A stretch of 27,434 bases of DNA from Intestinimonas timonensis. GTDB lineage: Bacteria > Bacillota > Clostridia > Oscillospirales > Oscillospiraceae. The notes under the pieces were generated by a model. That model was not told where the DNA came from and did not search any database. It saw nothing but the letters and a program-made list of their open reading frames with translations. The stretch covers positions 989,915-1,017,348 of the forward strand of contig NZ_LR130817.1 of the NCBI RefSeq assembly GCF_900626145.1, given 5' to 3'. Positions 21,200 to 27,434 of this stretch are shown here, piece by piece. How positions within the stretch are numbered: the first letter of the stretch is position 1; every line of letters begins with the position of its first letter. Made by a program: the position numbers and the translations under genes.

Positions 21200-21406
21200 A
21201 TGGCTACCATCACCAAGGATACCATCATCGGCGACATCCTGGACATCGCCCCCGAGACCGCTCCTGTGTTCCTTTCTATCGGAATGCACTGCCTGGGCTG
21301 CCCCTCTTCCCGCGGCGAGACCGTGGAGCAGGCCTGCATGGTCCACGGCGTGGATGTTGACGCTCTGCTGGAGAAGATCAACTCCATCGTCCCCGCCGCC
21401 AACTAA
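21200..21406 (+). CDS. DUF1858-domain protein
   Basis: A 68-residue protein with ATG at 21200 after TTTGGAGG. The whole protein is one DUF1858 domain (TIGR03980-like): ITKDTIIGDILDIAPETAPV, FLSIGMHCLGCPSSRGETVE, QACMVHGVDVDALLEKIN. The conserved HCLGCPS holds the two cysteines of this family, which is linked to hybrid-cluster or redox and iron-sulfur proteins. A redox or metal role is therefore plausible but unproven. It has its own promoter and its own terminator, making a single-gene unit. Confidence 0.88.
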   Translation: MATITKDTIIGDILDIAPETAPVFLSIGMHCLGCPSSRGETVEQACMVHGVDVDALLEKINSIVPAAN

Positions 21407-21417
21407 TGCAGCACAAG

Positions 21418-21445
21418 ACGGAGCGGCAGCCGCCGCTCCGTTTTT
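21418..21445 (+). terminator. Rho-independent terminator after the DUF1858 gene
   Basis: Perfect 10-bp stem ACGGAGCGGC/GCCGCTCCGT with loop AGCC, followed by TTTT. Confidence 0.9.
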
Positions 21446-21481
21446 CTATGCGTAAAATAGATTCAGAAAGGGGAGAAGAGG

Positions 21482-22195
21482 GTGCGTCCCATTGAACTGA
21501 CACCCAGACTGCTGGCTCTGGCGCAACAAGTACCGGAAGGGGCCCGCTTTGCCGATGTGGGCACCGATCACGCCCGGCTGCCGGTATGGCTTTTGGAGCG
21601 GGGGATCGTCCAGCACGCAATCGCCAGCGATCTGCGGGAGGGTCCGCTGGAACAGGCCAGAGAGACCGCTCGCCGCCACGCACTGACGGAGCGGCTGTCC
21701 TTCCGCCTGGGGGATGGGCTTGCTCCCATCCGGGGTGAGGAGGTGGATGTGTGCGCCATCGCCGGTATGGGCGGTGAGACGATCGCCGCCATTCTGGCCG
21801 CCTGTCCCTGGGCGACATCGGCAAACCACACCTTTCTTCTCCAGCCCATGACTTCGGTGGAGGAGCTGCGGAGCTGGCTGTGGCGCAGCGGCTTCCGCAT
21901 CACGCAAGAGATATTGGTAGGGGAGGGGAGAACCATCTATGTGGTCATCACTGCCATCCCCGGCTCCATGGTCCCACTGACACCTGCCGAAGAGTGGGCG
22001 GGGCGCCAGTACCGCGGTATGGAGTCGCCTCTGCGGGCAACCTACTTAGACCGTCTTGCCGGGCGGGTGGCGCATATGTTGGAGGGACTGCGGCATTCCA
22101 CGCGGCCGGAGGACCTCGAAAAGCTGCCTCAGCTGGACGAGGTGCTGACGGGGCTAAATCAGATGAAGGAGGAGTGGGACAGATGGCAGCGGTAA
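21482..22195 (+). CDS. trmK: tRNA (adenine(22)-N1)-methyltransferase
   Basis: 237 residues from GTG 21482 after AAGGGGAG. It resembles B. subtilis TrmK (YqfN), which methylates A22 of tRNA with SAM. The class I SAM fold is visible: motif I ARFADVGTDHARLPVWLLE (residues 21-39), the acidic end of beta 2 in AIASDLREGPLEQA, and RLGDGLAPIRGEEVDVCAIA followed by GMGGETIAAIL. The C-terminal part is helical (RVAHMLEGLRHSTRPEDLEK). The next gene begins 13 bases before this stop. Pairing with a Nif3-like gene is the usual Firmicutes arrangement; rpoD, often just upstream, is absent here. Confidence 0.9.
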   Translation: MRPIELTPRLLALAQQVPEGARFADVGTDHARLPVWLLERGIVQHAIASDLREGPLEQARETARRHALTERLSFRLGDGLAPIRGEEVDVCAIAGMGGETIAAILAACPWATSANHTFLLQPMTSVEELRSWLWRSGFRITQEILVGEGRTIYVVITAIPGSMVPLTPAEEWAGRQYRGMESPLRATYLDRLAGRVAHMLEGLRHSTRPEDLEKLPQLDEVLTGLNQMKEEWDRWQR

Positions 22196-22983
22196 AGGAT
22201 GTATTCGAGTTTCTGGACAGCATTGCGGCTTTTGACACCCAGATGGATTTTGACAACGCCGGTTTTTTGGTAGGCCGGAGTGACCGCCAGGTCAAGCGCC
22301 TGCTGGTCTCCCTGGACATCACCGAGGAGGTCGCGGAGGAGGCTGGTGCTCTGGGAGCCGAACTCATTGTCTCCCACCACCCGGTGATCTTCCATCCCGC
22401 CAAATCCATTACCGATCGGGACCCGGTGGGTCGGACCCTGCTGGCCCTGATGGAGAAGGGGATTGCGGCCATTTGCGCTCACACCAATCTGGACGCTGCC
22501 GTAGGTGGTGTCAACGATGCCCTGGCCGACCGTCTGGGCCTTACCGACACTGTGGTGCTGGAGCCCTCCGGCACCGACCGTCTGGGTCGTCCCATCGGCA
22601 TCGGCCGGGCTGGCAGCGCAGCCGCTGATGCACCAACCTCCACGGCAGAGTACGCCGCTTTCGTGAAGCGGGCACTGGGGGCCAACGGTGTCCGATATGT
22701 GGACGCTGGTCGGCCGGTGCGTCGGGTAGCGGTGGGTGGCGGCGCCTGCGGCGATATGGGCCACCTGGCGCTGGCTCTTGGATGTGATACTTTTGTCACC
22801 TCCGATGTGAAGTACAACCAGTTCCTGGACGCCAGGGACATGGGCCTCAACCTCATCGATGCCGGACACTATCCCACTGAGAATGTAATCTGTCCCATCC
22901 TGGCTGATGCGCTCCGCGAGGCTTTCCCCGAGGTGGAAATTACCCTTACCAAACGGCACAGAGAGGTATTTTCTTACTGCTAG
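22183..22983 (+). CDS. Nif3-like dinuclear metal centre protein
   Basis: 266 residues from ATG 22183, which overlaps trmK by 13 bases with GGAGG about 10 bases upstream. Metal ligands of the NIF3/DUF34 family are visible: H65-H66 (LIVSHHPVIFHPAKS), H100 and D104 (AICAHTNLDAAVGGVNDALA), and the C-terminal block DAGHYPTENVICPIL. B. subtilis YqfO (about 370 residues) carries an extra PII-like domain in the middle; this protein is the short form without it. The family forms toroidal hexamers. A GTP cyclohydrolase-related activity has been proposed for relatives, but the role is not settled. Probably co-transcribed with trmK. Confidence 0.9.
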   Translation: MAAVKDVFEFLDSIAAFDTQMDFDNAGFLVGRSDRQVKRLLVSLDITEEVAEEAGALGAELIVSHHPVIFHPAKSITDRDPVGRTLLALMEKGIAAICAHTNLDAAVGGVNDALADRLGLTDTVVLEPSGTDRLGRPIGIGRAGSAAADAPTSTAEYAAFVKRALGANGVRYVDAGRPVRRVAVGGGACGDMGHLALALGCDTFVTSDVKYNQFLDARDMGLNLIDAGHYPTENVICPILADALREAFPEVEITLTKRHREVFSYC

Positions 22984-22986
22984 GGC

Positions 22987-23015
22987 TTGCACTATAATCG
23001 CCTTTGTGGTACAAT
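22987..23015 (+). promoter_or_regulatory. SigA-type promoter of the yebC/pmpR gene
   Basis: TTGCAC (22987-22992) and TACAAT (23010-23015) are 17 bp apart, 40 bases before the start. Confidence 0.7.
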
Positions 23016-23054
23016 ATTTTAGCATTTTTGAGAATTTAGAAGGGGACGAATCCA

Positions 23055-23783
23055 ATGTCAGGACATTCCAAGTGGCATAATATTCAGAAGACCAAGGGCG
23101 CTGCCGATGCAAAGCGTTCTCAGATCTTTACCAAGATCGCCCGCGAGATGATCGTGGCGGTGAAGCAGGGCGGTAGTGGCGACCCCAATAACAACTCCCG
23201 CCTGGCTACCGTCATCGCCAAGGCTAAAGCGGCCAATATGCCCAACGACAACATCAAGCGCACCATCGACAAGGCTCTGGGCTCCGGCAATACCGACAGC
23301 TACGAGAACGTGGTGTACGAGGGCTACGGTCCCTCCGGCGTGGCTGTTATCGTGGATGCCCTCACCGACAACCGCAATCGTACCGCTCCCGAAGTCCGTC
23401 ACCTGCTGGACAAGTATGGCAAGGGCCTGGGTGCCACCGGCTGTGTGTCCTGGTCCTTTGACCGCAAGGGCGTCATTGTCATCGAGAAGGAAGATCTGGA
23501 CGAGGATACCGTCATGATGGATGCCCTGGATGCCGGCGCCGACGACATGCAGGCGGAAGAGGAGACCTTTGAGATCTACACTGATCCCGATGCCTTCGGC
23601 ACTGTTCTGGCCGCCCTGGAGGAGAAGGGCTACGCCTTCCTGCAGGCCGCTGTGGAGATGGTCCCTCAGAACTATGTCAAGCTAGAAAATGAGGAAGACA
23701 TCAAGAACATGGAGAAGCTCATTGACCTCCTGGAGGAGAACGATGACGTTCAGAACGTCTGGCACAACTGGGACCAGGGCTGA
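23055..23783 (+). CDS. YebC/PmpR family protein (TACO1 family)
   Basis: 242 residues from ATG 23055 after GAAGGGGA. It opens MSGHSKWHNIQKTKGAADAK, the invariant N-terminus of the family, followed by the helical domain and VVYEGYGPSGVAVIVDALTD, NRNRTAPEVRHLLDKYGKGL. The acidic C-terminal part (ALDAGADDMQAEEETFEIYT) is typical. Members were described as transcription regulators (PmpR). Recent work on YebC proteins and mitochondrial TACO1 also links them to translation of polyproline stretches, so the exact role here is open. It is often found by ruvC or ruvA; here it is 6 kb away. Confidence 0.93.
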   Translation: MSGHSKWHNIQKTKGAADAKRSQIFTKIAREMIVAVKQGGSGDPNNNSRLATVIAKAKAANMPNDNIKRTIDKALGSGNTDSYENVVYEGYGPSGVAVIVDALTDNRNRTAPEVRHLLDKYGKGLGATGCVSWSFDRKGVIVIEKEDLDEDTVMMDALDAGADDMQAEEETFEIYTDPDAFGTVLAALEEKGYAFLQAAVEMVPQNYVKLENEEDIKNMEKLIDLLEENDDVQNVWHNWDQG

Positions 23784-23929
23784 TTTGGCTGGAAACCAGC
23801 GAAAAACGTCTGGATATTCGGCTTTTTGCAACTTTCTAAACGAGCGGCTTTACTTGAGTAAATCGAAAATCCGGCGAGCGATGCTATACATTAGACCTGT
23901 TATTGTGCTATACAGTGGAGGCTAATGCT

Positions 23930-24493
23930 ATGCGTCTTTCGGCAGCTATACAGGACTATCTAATAGAGATCGAGGTTAGGAAATACACCCCTAAGACTAT
24001 CAAGGGGTATCGTACTAACCTTGGTCTCTTTTTGCGTTATTGTGAGGAAAATGCGAGGGTAAACAAGCTGGAGGATTTAACCCCGGCTATCGTGCGGCAA
24101 TTCGCAAAATACATGGTAGATAGGGGACGCAAGGGTACATATGTCAATGGGTTGCTGAAATCAATCAAGTCTTTCATTCAGTATTGCTATGATGAGGATA
24201 TGGGCGGATTCAACACAAAGCATAATTTTAAGTGGTGCAAGGAGGAGAGGCCGGTTATTATTGCCTTTAAGCCAGACCATGTGCGGGCTATGTTGAACGA
24301 TTGTAGCGGTGGCGACTATATGGCGGTGAGGGACAGAGCAGTATTAACAATGCTATTTGAGACTGGTATCAGGTGCTGGGAGCTATGCTGTATGAGGCCA
24401 GAGGATATACATGAGGACTTTATTGTTATTGCAAATGGGAAGGGACATAAGCAGAGAGTAGTACCTATTACGGCGATACTTTATAAAGCATAA
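23930..24493 (+). pseudogene. Tyrosine recombinase truncated by an IS3-family element
   Basis: Start ATG at 23930, nine bases after TGGAG. Residues 1-95 are a SAM-like N-terminal domain (MRLSAAIQDYLIEIEVRKYT, KTIKGYRTNLGLFLRYCEEN). The catalytic domain begins with RDRAVLTMLFETGIRCWELC (the first catalytic Arg) and NGKGHKQRVVPI (catalytic Lys), but it is cut at residue 187 where the IS begins. HxxR, the second His and the Tyr nucleophile are missing and do not reappear beyond the IS. GC content is visibly lower than in neighbouring core genes, so it is probably acquired. The family resembles XerC/D-like phage or element integrases. Confidence 0.85.
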
Positions 24494-24570
24494 AGTGTAC
24501 CCAAAGTCAAGGACACAATGAAATACCAAAAACATGAGAGTTGTTATGTGACCATAGATCTGGTCAGAAG

Positions 24571-25521
24571 CTATTTTTCATGCACAGGCGGTTTGCCTTG
24601 CAGCGGATAAACGCCTGAAGTGATGTACGTGTAAAATTCATTTGGAGATAATTTTGCAAGCTGCCACTGGTAACGGTCATTGTTGTAATAGTCGATCCAA
24701 TCGTCAAGAATCGCTCTGACCTGCTCAAATGTGATACAGCCAGATAAATCAATCTCATCTTTCATGTGCCCGAAAAAGCTTTCCTGCGGAGCGTTGTCCC
24801 AGCAATTTCCCCGGCGAGACATGGATTGGCGCAGAGCATGATCCTTCAGAAGTTGGATGAACCGATAGCTGGTGTAATGAAAGCCCTGATCGCTGTGAAT
24901 CAGCGTTTTTGCGTTGAGCGAAACGCCATGCTTTTCAACCAGCAGGTTTATGCATTCCAGCACGAAATCCAATTCAAGGGAAGCGCTGACCGCATAGGAT
25001 AAAACCTGTTTCGTGTATGCATCCAAAATCGTCGAAAGGTAGCAAAACGTTCTGTTATAAGGAATATATGTAATATCTGTGAGAAGCACGCTTCTGGCCC
25101 CATGCGCCGTAAACTCCCGATTCAGGAGATTCCCAGCCACATTGTTGGTTTTCAGTGCCTTTGCCATCCGGCGGTAAGGATTGGCTTTGCGGATTGGACA
25201 GGACAGGCCATATTTCCGCATGAGACGCTGGATTTTCTTGACGTTCATTTGTACAGGCTGCGGCAAATGGAGCAGGCGCATATGGATTCCACGGATGCCC
25301 TTATCATAGCCACGAAACCGATATGCCTGCAAAATCAGCTCAAAATCCGCGCGATCCTGTGATTCCCGCTTTATCCGCACCGGCTCGGCATTCAGCCAGC
25401 GATAGTATCCGGAACGGGAAACCCCGGCAAGCTCACATAGTTCGGATATATTCAAAACATTATCACCGGCAAGCAGCGTTTCGTGAATCAGCTCAAATTT
25501 CCGGCTTGGCGTCATGGTCAT
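24571..25521 (-). CDS. IS3-family transposase OrfB (DDE integrase core)
   Basis: A 316-residue protein. Residues 1-110 hold the HTH_21 region (ISELCELAGVSRSGYYRWLN, IKRESQDRADFELILQAYRF, and RGIHMRLL). The rve catalytic core shows Asp149 (VLLTDITYIP), Asp211 (LIHSDQGFHYTS) and Glu247 (SRRGNCWDNAPQESFFGHMK), with the DDE spacing of IS3. The end YYNNDRYQWQLAKLSPNEFY is also typical. It overlaps OrfA by 29 bases and lies in the +1 frame relative to it, whereas IS3 fusions are usually made by -1 frameshifting. It has its own ribosome site (GGAG), so separate initiation is likely. The gene appears intact. Confidence 0.92.
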   Translation of the reverse strand: MTMTPSRKFELIHETLLAGDNVLNISELCELAGVSRSGYYRWLNAEPVRIKRESQDRADFELILQAYRFRGYDKGIRGIHMRLLHLPQPVQMNVKKIQRLMRKYGLSCPIRKANPYRRMAKALKTNNVAGNLLNREFTAHGARSVLLTDITYIPYNRTFCYLSTILDAYTKQVLSYAVSASLELDFVLECINLLVEKHGVSLNAKTLIHSDQGFHYTSYRFIQLLKDHALRQSMSRRGNCWDNAPQESFFGHMKDEIDLSGCITFEQVRAILDDWIDYYNNDRYQWQLAKLSPNEFYTYITSGVYPLQGKPPVHEK

Positions 25522-25948
25522 TGCCGGCTCCGCTTTCCCACATTGCCCGCATCTGTAATTTTTTTAGAAACTCCACATGCTGGCGAAGGTGTGTGATCTC
25601 ATGCTGCATTTCCTCTGCTTGTTGTTCCGAACGGCTCTTATGCCAACCGCTTTCCGAAGATTTCTTACCACGCCCCGAATACCCATCCGTAAATGGGCGG
25701 CCTGCCTCAACCACTTTTCTCAGGTTCTGCGGAACGCTGTGCATACGGGTGTACCCGACAACCAGCGGATCGTATCCCATGTTTTCAAAAATTTGCTGCA
25801 CTTCTCCGCCGCGCTCGTACTGCTCCCAAAAACGGCGCTTAAACTCCGCAGTAAACAGAAGCTGCCTTGCACGAACCCTGTAGGTATATGGATTTCGTGC
25901 CAGCAATTCCATTTCGTATGCGCTGAACAGCCTTCGATTCCGTTTCAT
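25493..25948 (-). CDS. IS3-family OrfA (HTH DNA-binding subunit)
   Basis: A 151-residue protein, long for an IS3 OrfA (usually about 90-110). Residues 1-60 (MKRNRRLFSAYEMELLARNP, ARQLLFTAEFKRRFWEQYER, GGEVQQIFENMGYDP) form an HTH-type DNA-binding region that recognises the element ends. Residues 110-135 (SEQQAEEMQHEITHLRQHVE, FLKKLQMR) form a coiled coil with leucine heptads, as in the IS3 leucine-zipper segment that mediates OrfA/OrfAB multimerisation. The long middle section (GRPFTDGYSGRGKKSSESGW) accounts for the element's larger size. The ORF is uninterrupted. Confidence 0.85.
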   Translation of the reverse strand: MKRNRRLFSAYEMELLARNPYTYRVRARQLLFTAEFKRRFWEQYERGGEVQQIFENMGYDPLVVGYTRMHSVPQNLRKVVEAGRPFTDGYSGRGKKSSESGWHKSRSEQQAEEMQHEITHLRQHVEFLKKLQMRAMWESGAGNDHDAKPEI

Positions 25949-26188
25949 GTTTTGATTCCTCCCAGTCCTTGCTTTTTTATCTTACCACAACTCTCGGGGG
26001 AAATGAAACGCATGTCCATTTCACTGGTTTGATTGGAAGTTCACCCTGTCTACTTTCATGGGACCGCAGTCGTTTCTGTGTGTCCACAACATGGGATCTC
26101 TGCTGCTCTGCGTGTCCACTTTATAGGGTACATTTTAATAAACGACTTTTTTCTGCATAAACTGCACAAACAAAATTTACCATGTTAG

Positions 26189-26232
26189 CAAAAGCGGTTT
26201 TCTTTCTTTAAATATAGTAGGCCGCTTTTCAA
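26189..26232 (+). terminator. Weak hairpin after the IS3 element
   Basis: AAAAGCGG and CCGCTTTT pair across about 23 AT-rich bases. The stretch 26133-26255 holds no gene. This may be a leftover terminator from the deleted recombinase region or part of the next gene's leader. Confidence 0.3.
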
Positions 26233-26255
26233 ATAAGAATAAAGGAGCGTTCAAA

Positions 26256-26675
26256 ATGAAACTTCAAAACACCATGCTTCAGACATACGGCGGTTTTTCC
26301 CTGGATATGGACAAAATCAACTGCCACCACAGCACCAGTAAAGATAGTATAGAGCTATCCTATCATGGCTCCATGCCGGAACAGTTTGACGGCACCAGTA
26401 ACGCCCGTATTCGCTTAAATGTGCAGCCCACACAATGCAGCATCATTTTAAAGGCGGATAAGAGGAACGGAAAGCAGGCCAAAGCCATGGTAGAAGCTAC
26501 TGACGCAGAGATCGACGCCATTTTGAACAAATTGTTTTTTGATAAGGGGCAGGCTACCCCCGGCTGTATTGGGCTTGATCCGTATTGGGAGGGGATTTGG
26601 ACGGCGCACTATATTGATTGGAAGAAAGCTACAAGGCATAAGCGCCATACCAGCTCCAGAGTTGCCACAGCATGA
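26256..26675 (+). CDS. Hypothetical protein
   Basis: A 139-residue ORF with ATG at 26256, nine bases after AAGGAG. It contains YGGFSLDMDKINCHHSTSKD, RIRLNVQPTQCSIILKADKR, KAMVEATDAEIDAILNKLFF and GLDPYWEGIWTAHYIDWKKA, with a basic C-terminus. No signal peptide, membrane segment or known family was recognised. The alternation of beta-like and helical stretches suggests a small globular protein. It stands alone, with a good terminator after it and mobile elements on both sides (IS3 to the left, IS66 to the right), so it is probably accessory. Confidence 0.65.
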   Translation: MKLQNTMLQTYGGFSLDMDKINCHHSTSKDSIELSYHGSMPEQFDGTSNARIRLNVQPTQCSIILKADKRNGKQAKAMVEATDAEIDAILNKLFFDKGQATPGCIGLDPYWEGIWTAHYIDWKKATRHKRHTSSRVATA

Positions 26676-26690
26676 CCGGCTACAGCAACG

Positions 26691-26716
26691 CCCCCGGCAC
26701 TATGTCCGGGGGTTTT
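26691..26716 (+). terminator. Rho-independent terminator after the hypothetical gene
   Basis: Stem CCCCCGG/CCGGGGG (26691-26697 and 26706-26712) followed by TTTT, 15 bases after the stop. Confidence 0.85.
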
Positions 26717-26776
26717 GCTATAGCATTCTATTACCGGGGGGAGCATTTACATTGTAACCGTCAAATCTCCCTGCGC

Positions 26777-26821
26777 ATAAAAAGGCCGCCATCTCAGTGC
26801 CTGTGCATTGAGATGGCGGCC
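26777..26821 (-). terminator. Terminator of IS66 tnpC
   Basis: Perfect 13-bp stem GGCCGCCATCTCA/TGAGATGGCGGCC (26784-26796 and 26809-26821). On the minus strand it is followed by TTTTT, 10 bases beyond the tnpC stop. Confidence 0.85.
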
Positions 26822-26831
26822 TGCAGTTCTA

Positions 26832-27434
26832 TTATGATTTAGGACTTCTGCATTCCTGGGGTGCGTTCACCGGGAGGAAAGATTCGGCCCAGGCTTCATC
26901 CGTCTGGCTCATGTCAGGCGCGTTGTGCAGGAGCCAAACCAGGTAGCGGTAGGGATTCAGGTCGTTCTCCTTTGCGGTCTCAATCAGGCTGTAGATCACA
27001 GCGCTGGACTGGGCGCCGGCCGGGGTGTTGGAAAAGAGCCAGTTCTTCCGGCCTATGACAAAGGGCTTAATGCTGCGCTCGGCACGGTTGTTGGAGAGTT
27101 CCAGCCTGCCGTCCTCCAGATAGCGTACCAGATAGGGCCACTGCTCCCGCAGATAGTGCAGTGCCTTGCCCAAGGCGGACTTGGGCGCCGTCTTGGCGCT
27201 GGTCTCATTTGCCCATGCCAACAGAGCGTCCAGAACCGGTTTCTCCAGTTCCAGCCGCTTGGTATAGCGCTCTTCCGGCGTCAGTTCCACGAGAGCCTGC
27301 TCCAACTGAAACAGCCTGGTGCAGTAACACTCGCCGGTGGCCGCCAGAGATTCCTGCCGTTTCTCTTTGGGCAGCGTTTGCAGCGCCTCGTCAAATTTTC
27401 GCCTGGCATGAGCCCAGCAGCCCACCACCCGGAT
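26832..27434 (-). CDS. tnpC: IS66-family transposase TnpC, C-terminal part (partial)
   Basis: About 200 C-terminal residues of the DDE transposase; the N-terminus is beyond the right edge. It begins inside the core with VGCWAHARRKFDEAL and continues with the helical region to LREQWPYLVRYLEDGRLELS. NNRAERSIKPFVIGRKNWLF contains the catalytic Glu of IS66. The C-terminal IS66 element domain follows (SAVIYSLIETAKENDLNPYR, YLVWLLHNAP). No stop or shift is seen in this part. It is read toward a strong terminator at 26777-26821. Confidence 0.92.
   Translation of the reverse strand: MRVVGCWAHARRKFDEALQTLPKEKRQESLAATGECYCTRLFQLEQALVELTPEERYTKRLELEKPVLDALLAWANETSAKTAPKSALGKALHYLREQWPYLVRYLEDGRLELSNNRAERSIKPFVIGRKNWLFSNTPAGAQSSAVIYSLIETAKENDLNPYRYLVWLLHNAPDMSQTDEAWAESFLPVNAPQECRSPKS

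Larger units (their letters stand above)
24496..26132 (-). mobile_element. IS3-family element
   Basis: About 1637 bp. The left end opens TGTACCC and has GGACAC at 24511-24516. The right end, reversed, opens TGTACCC and has GGACAC at the same distance. These are imperfect inverted repeats ending TG...CA, as in IS3. Two transposase ORFs lie on the minus strand. The flanking bases (AAG before, TTT after) do not match as a target duplication, and the interrupted gene does not resume after the element, so sequence was deleted next to it. Confidence 0.82.
26754..27434 (-). mobile_element. IS66-family element, tnpC end (partial)
   Basis: Begins GTAACCGTCAAA at 26754, matching the inverted end of the IS66 piece at 674-685. 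It contains the tnpC terminator and the C-terminal part of tnpC; tnpA and tnpB would lie beyond the window. The orientation is the same as in the left copy. The 8 bases outside the end (26746-26753) would be one copy of the target duplication. Confidence 0.82.

Noticed and set aside
1..27434. Composite transposon bounded by the two IS66 pieces
   Set aside because: The interval is mostly housekeeping genes in expected clusters, and the outer ends of both elements are not visible. Two independent insertions are more likely.
1..27434. CRISPR array, tRNA or rRNA genes
   Set aside because: No regularly spaced short repeats and no tRNA or rRNA segments were recognised by eye on either strand.

Overview
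The window looks like chromosomal DNA of a GC-rich, spore-forming Clostridia bacterium, probably Oscillospiraceae (Flavonifractor/Pseudoflavonifractor-like). This rests on a SigH-type sigma factor, a SpoIIM-like membrane protein, a TIGR04086-type protein next to yajC, TrmK and Nif3-like proteins, many strong SigA-type promoters, frequent TTG/GTG starts, and GC-rich core genes. The organism is inferred from gene content only.

Layout. 1-685 is the promoter-proximal end of an IS66 element (tnpA, partial tnpB). 724-2512 is a decayed integrative/conjugative element (ICE): an XRE regulator, a divergent promoter with a perfect 17-bp inverted repeat, an excisionase-like protein, and deletion-fused pieces of integrase, ParA and PcfB. 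2505-3824 is a GNAT acetyltransferase cut by an 847-bp IS5-like element. 3970-5103 is tgt. 5104-9961 is a scrambled prophage/ICE remnant: HTH protein, small membrane protein, dUTPase, a truncated IS110, a cytosine methyltransferase fragment, and a second, truncated copy of the IS5-like element. The host sequence resumes with yajC and a TIGR04086-type protein (10132-10905).

11310-16946 is housekeeping: proC, spoIIM-like, xerD, ruvC, ruvA, a frameshifted DUF6054 gene, a hypothetical gene and ruvB. 17060-18600 is a second, unrelated IS110 element with a frameshifted transposase. 18624-23783 is again housekeeping: glmM, sigH-like, a zinc-ribbon protein, a DUF1858 protein, trmK, a nif3-like gene and a yebC/pmpR regulator. 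23930-26132 is a truncated tyrosine recombinase ended by an IS3-family element. 26256-26675 is a hypothetical gene. From 26754 a second IS66 element, in the same orientation as the first, runs off the end.

How it works together. Core genes serve recombination and chromosome resolution (RuvABC, XerD), tRNA modification (Tgt, TrmK), envelope precursor synthesis (GlmM), secretion (YajC), proline synthesis (ProC) and sporulation (SpoIIM-like, SigH-like). Six insertion sequences from four families and two decayed larger elements lie in the gaps between them. Almost every mobile gene whose full extent can be seen is broken.

No clear new defence or biosynthetic system was found. The items most worth checking are two candidate IS110 bridge-RNA regions, an orphan twin-operator promoter region upstream of proC, the XRE switch region, and the pair of IS5-like copies with complementary defects flanking tgt.
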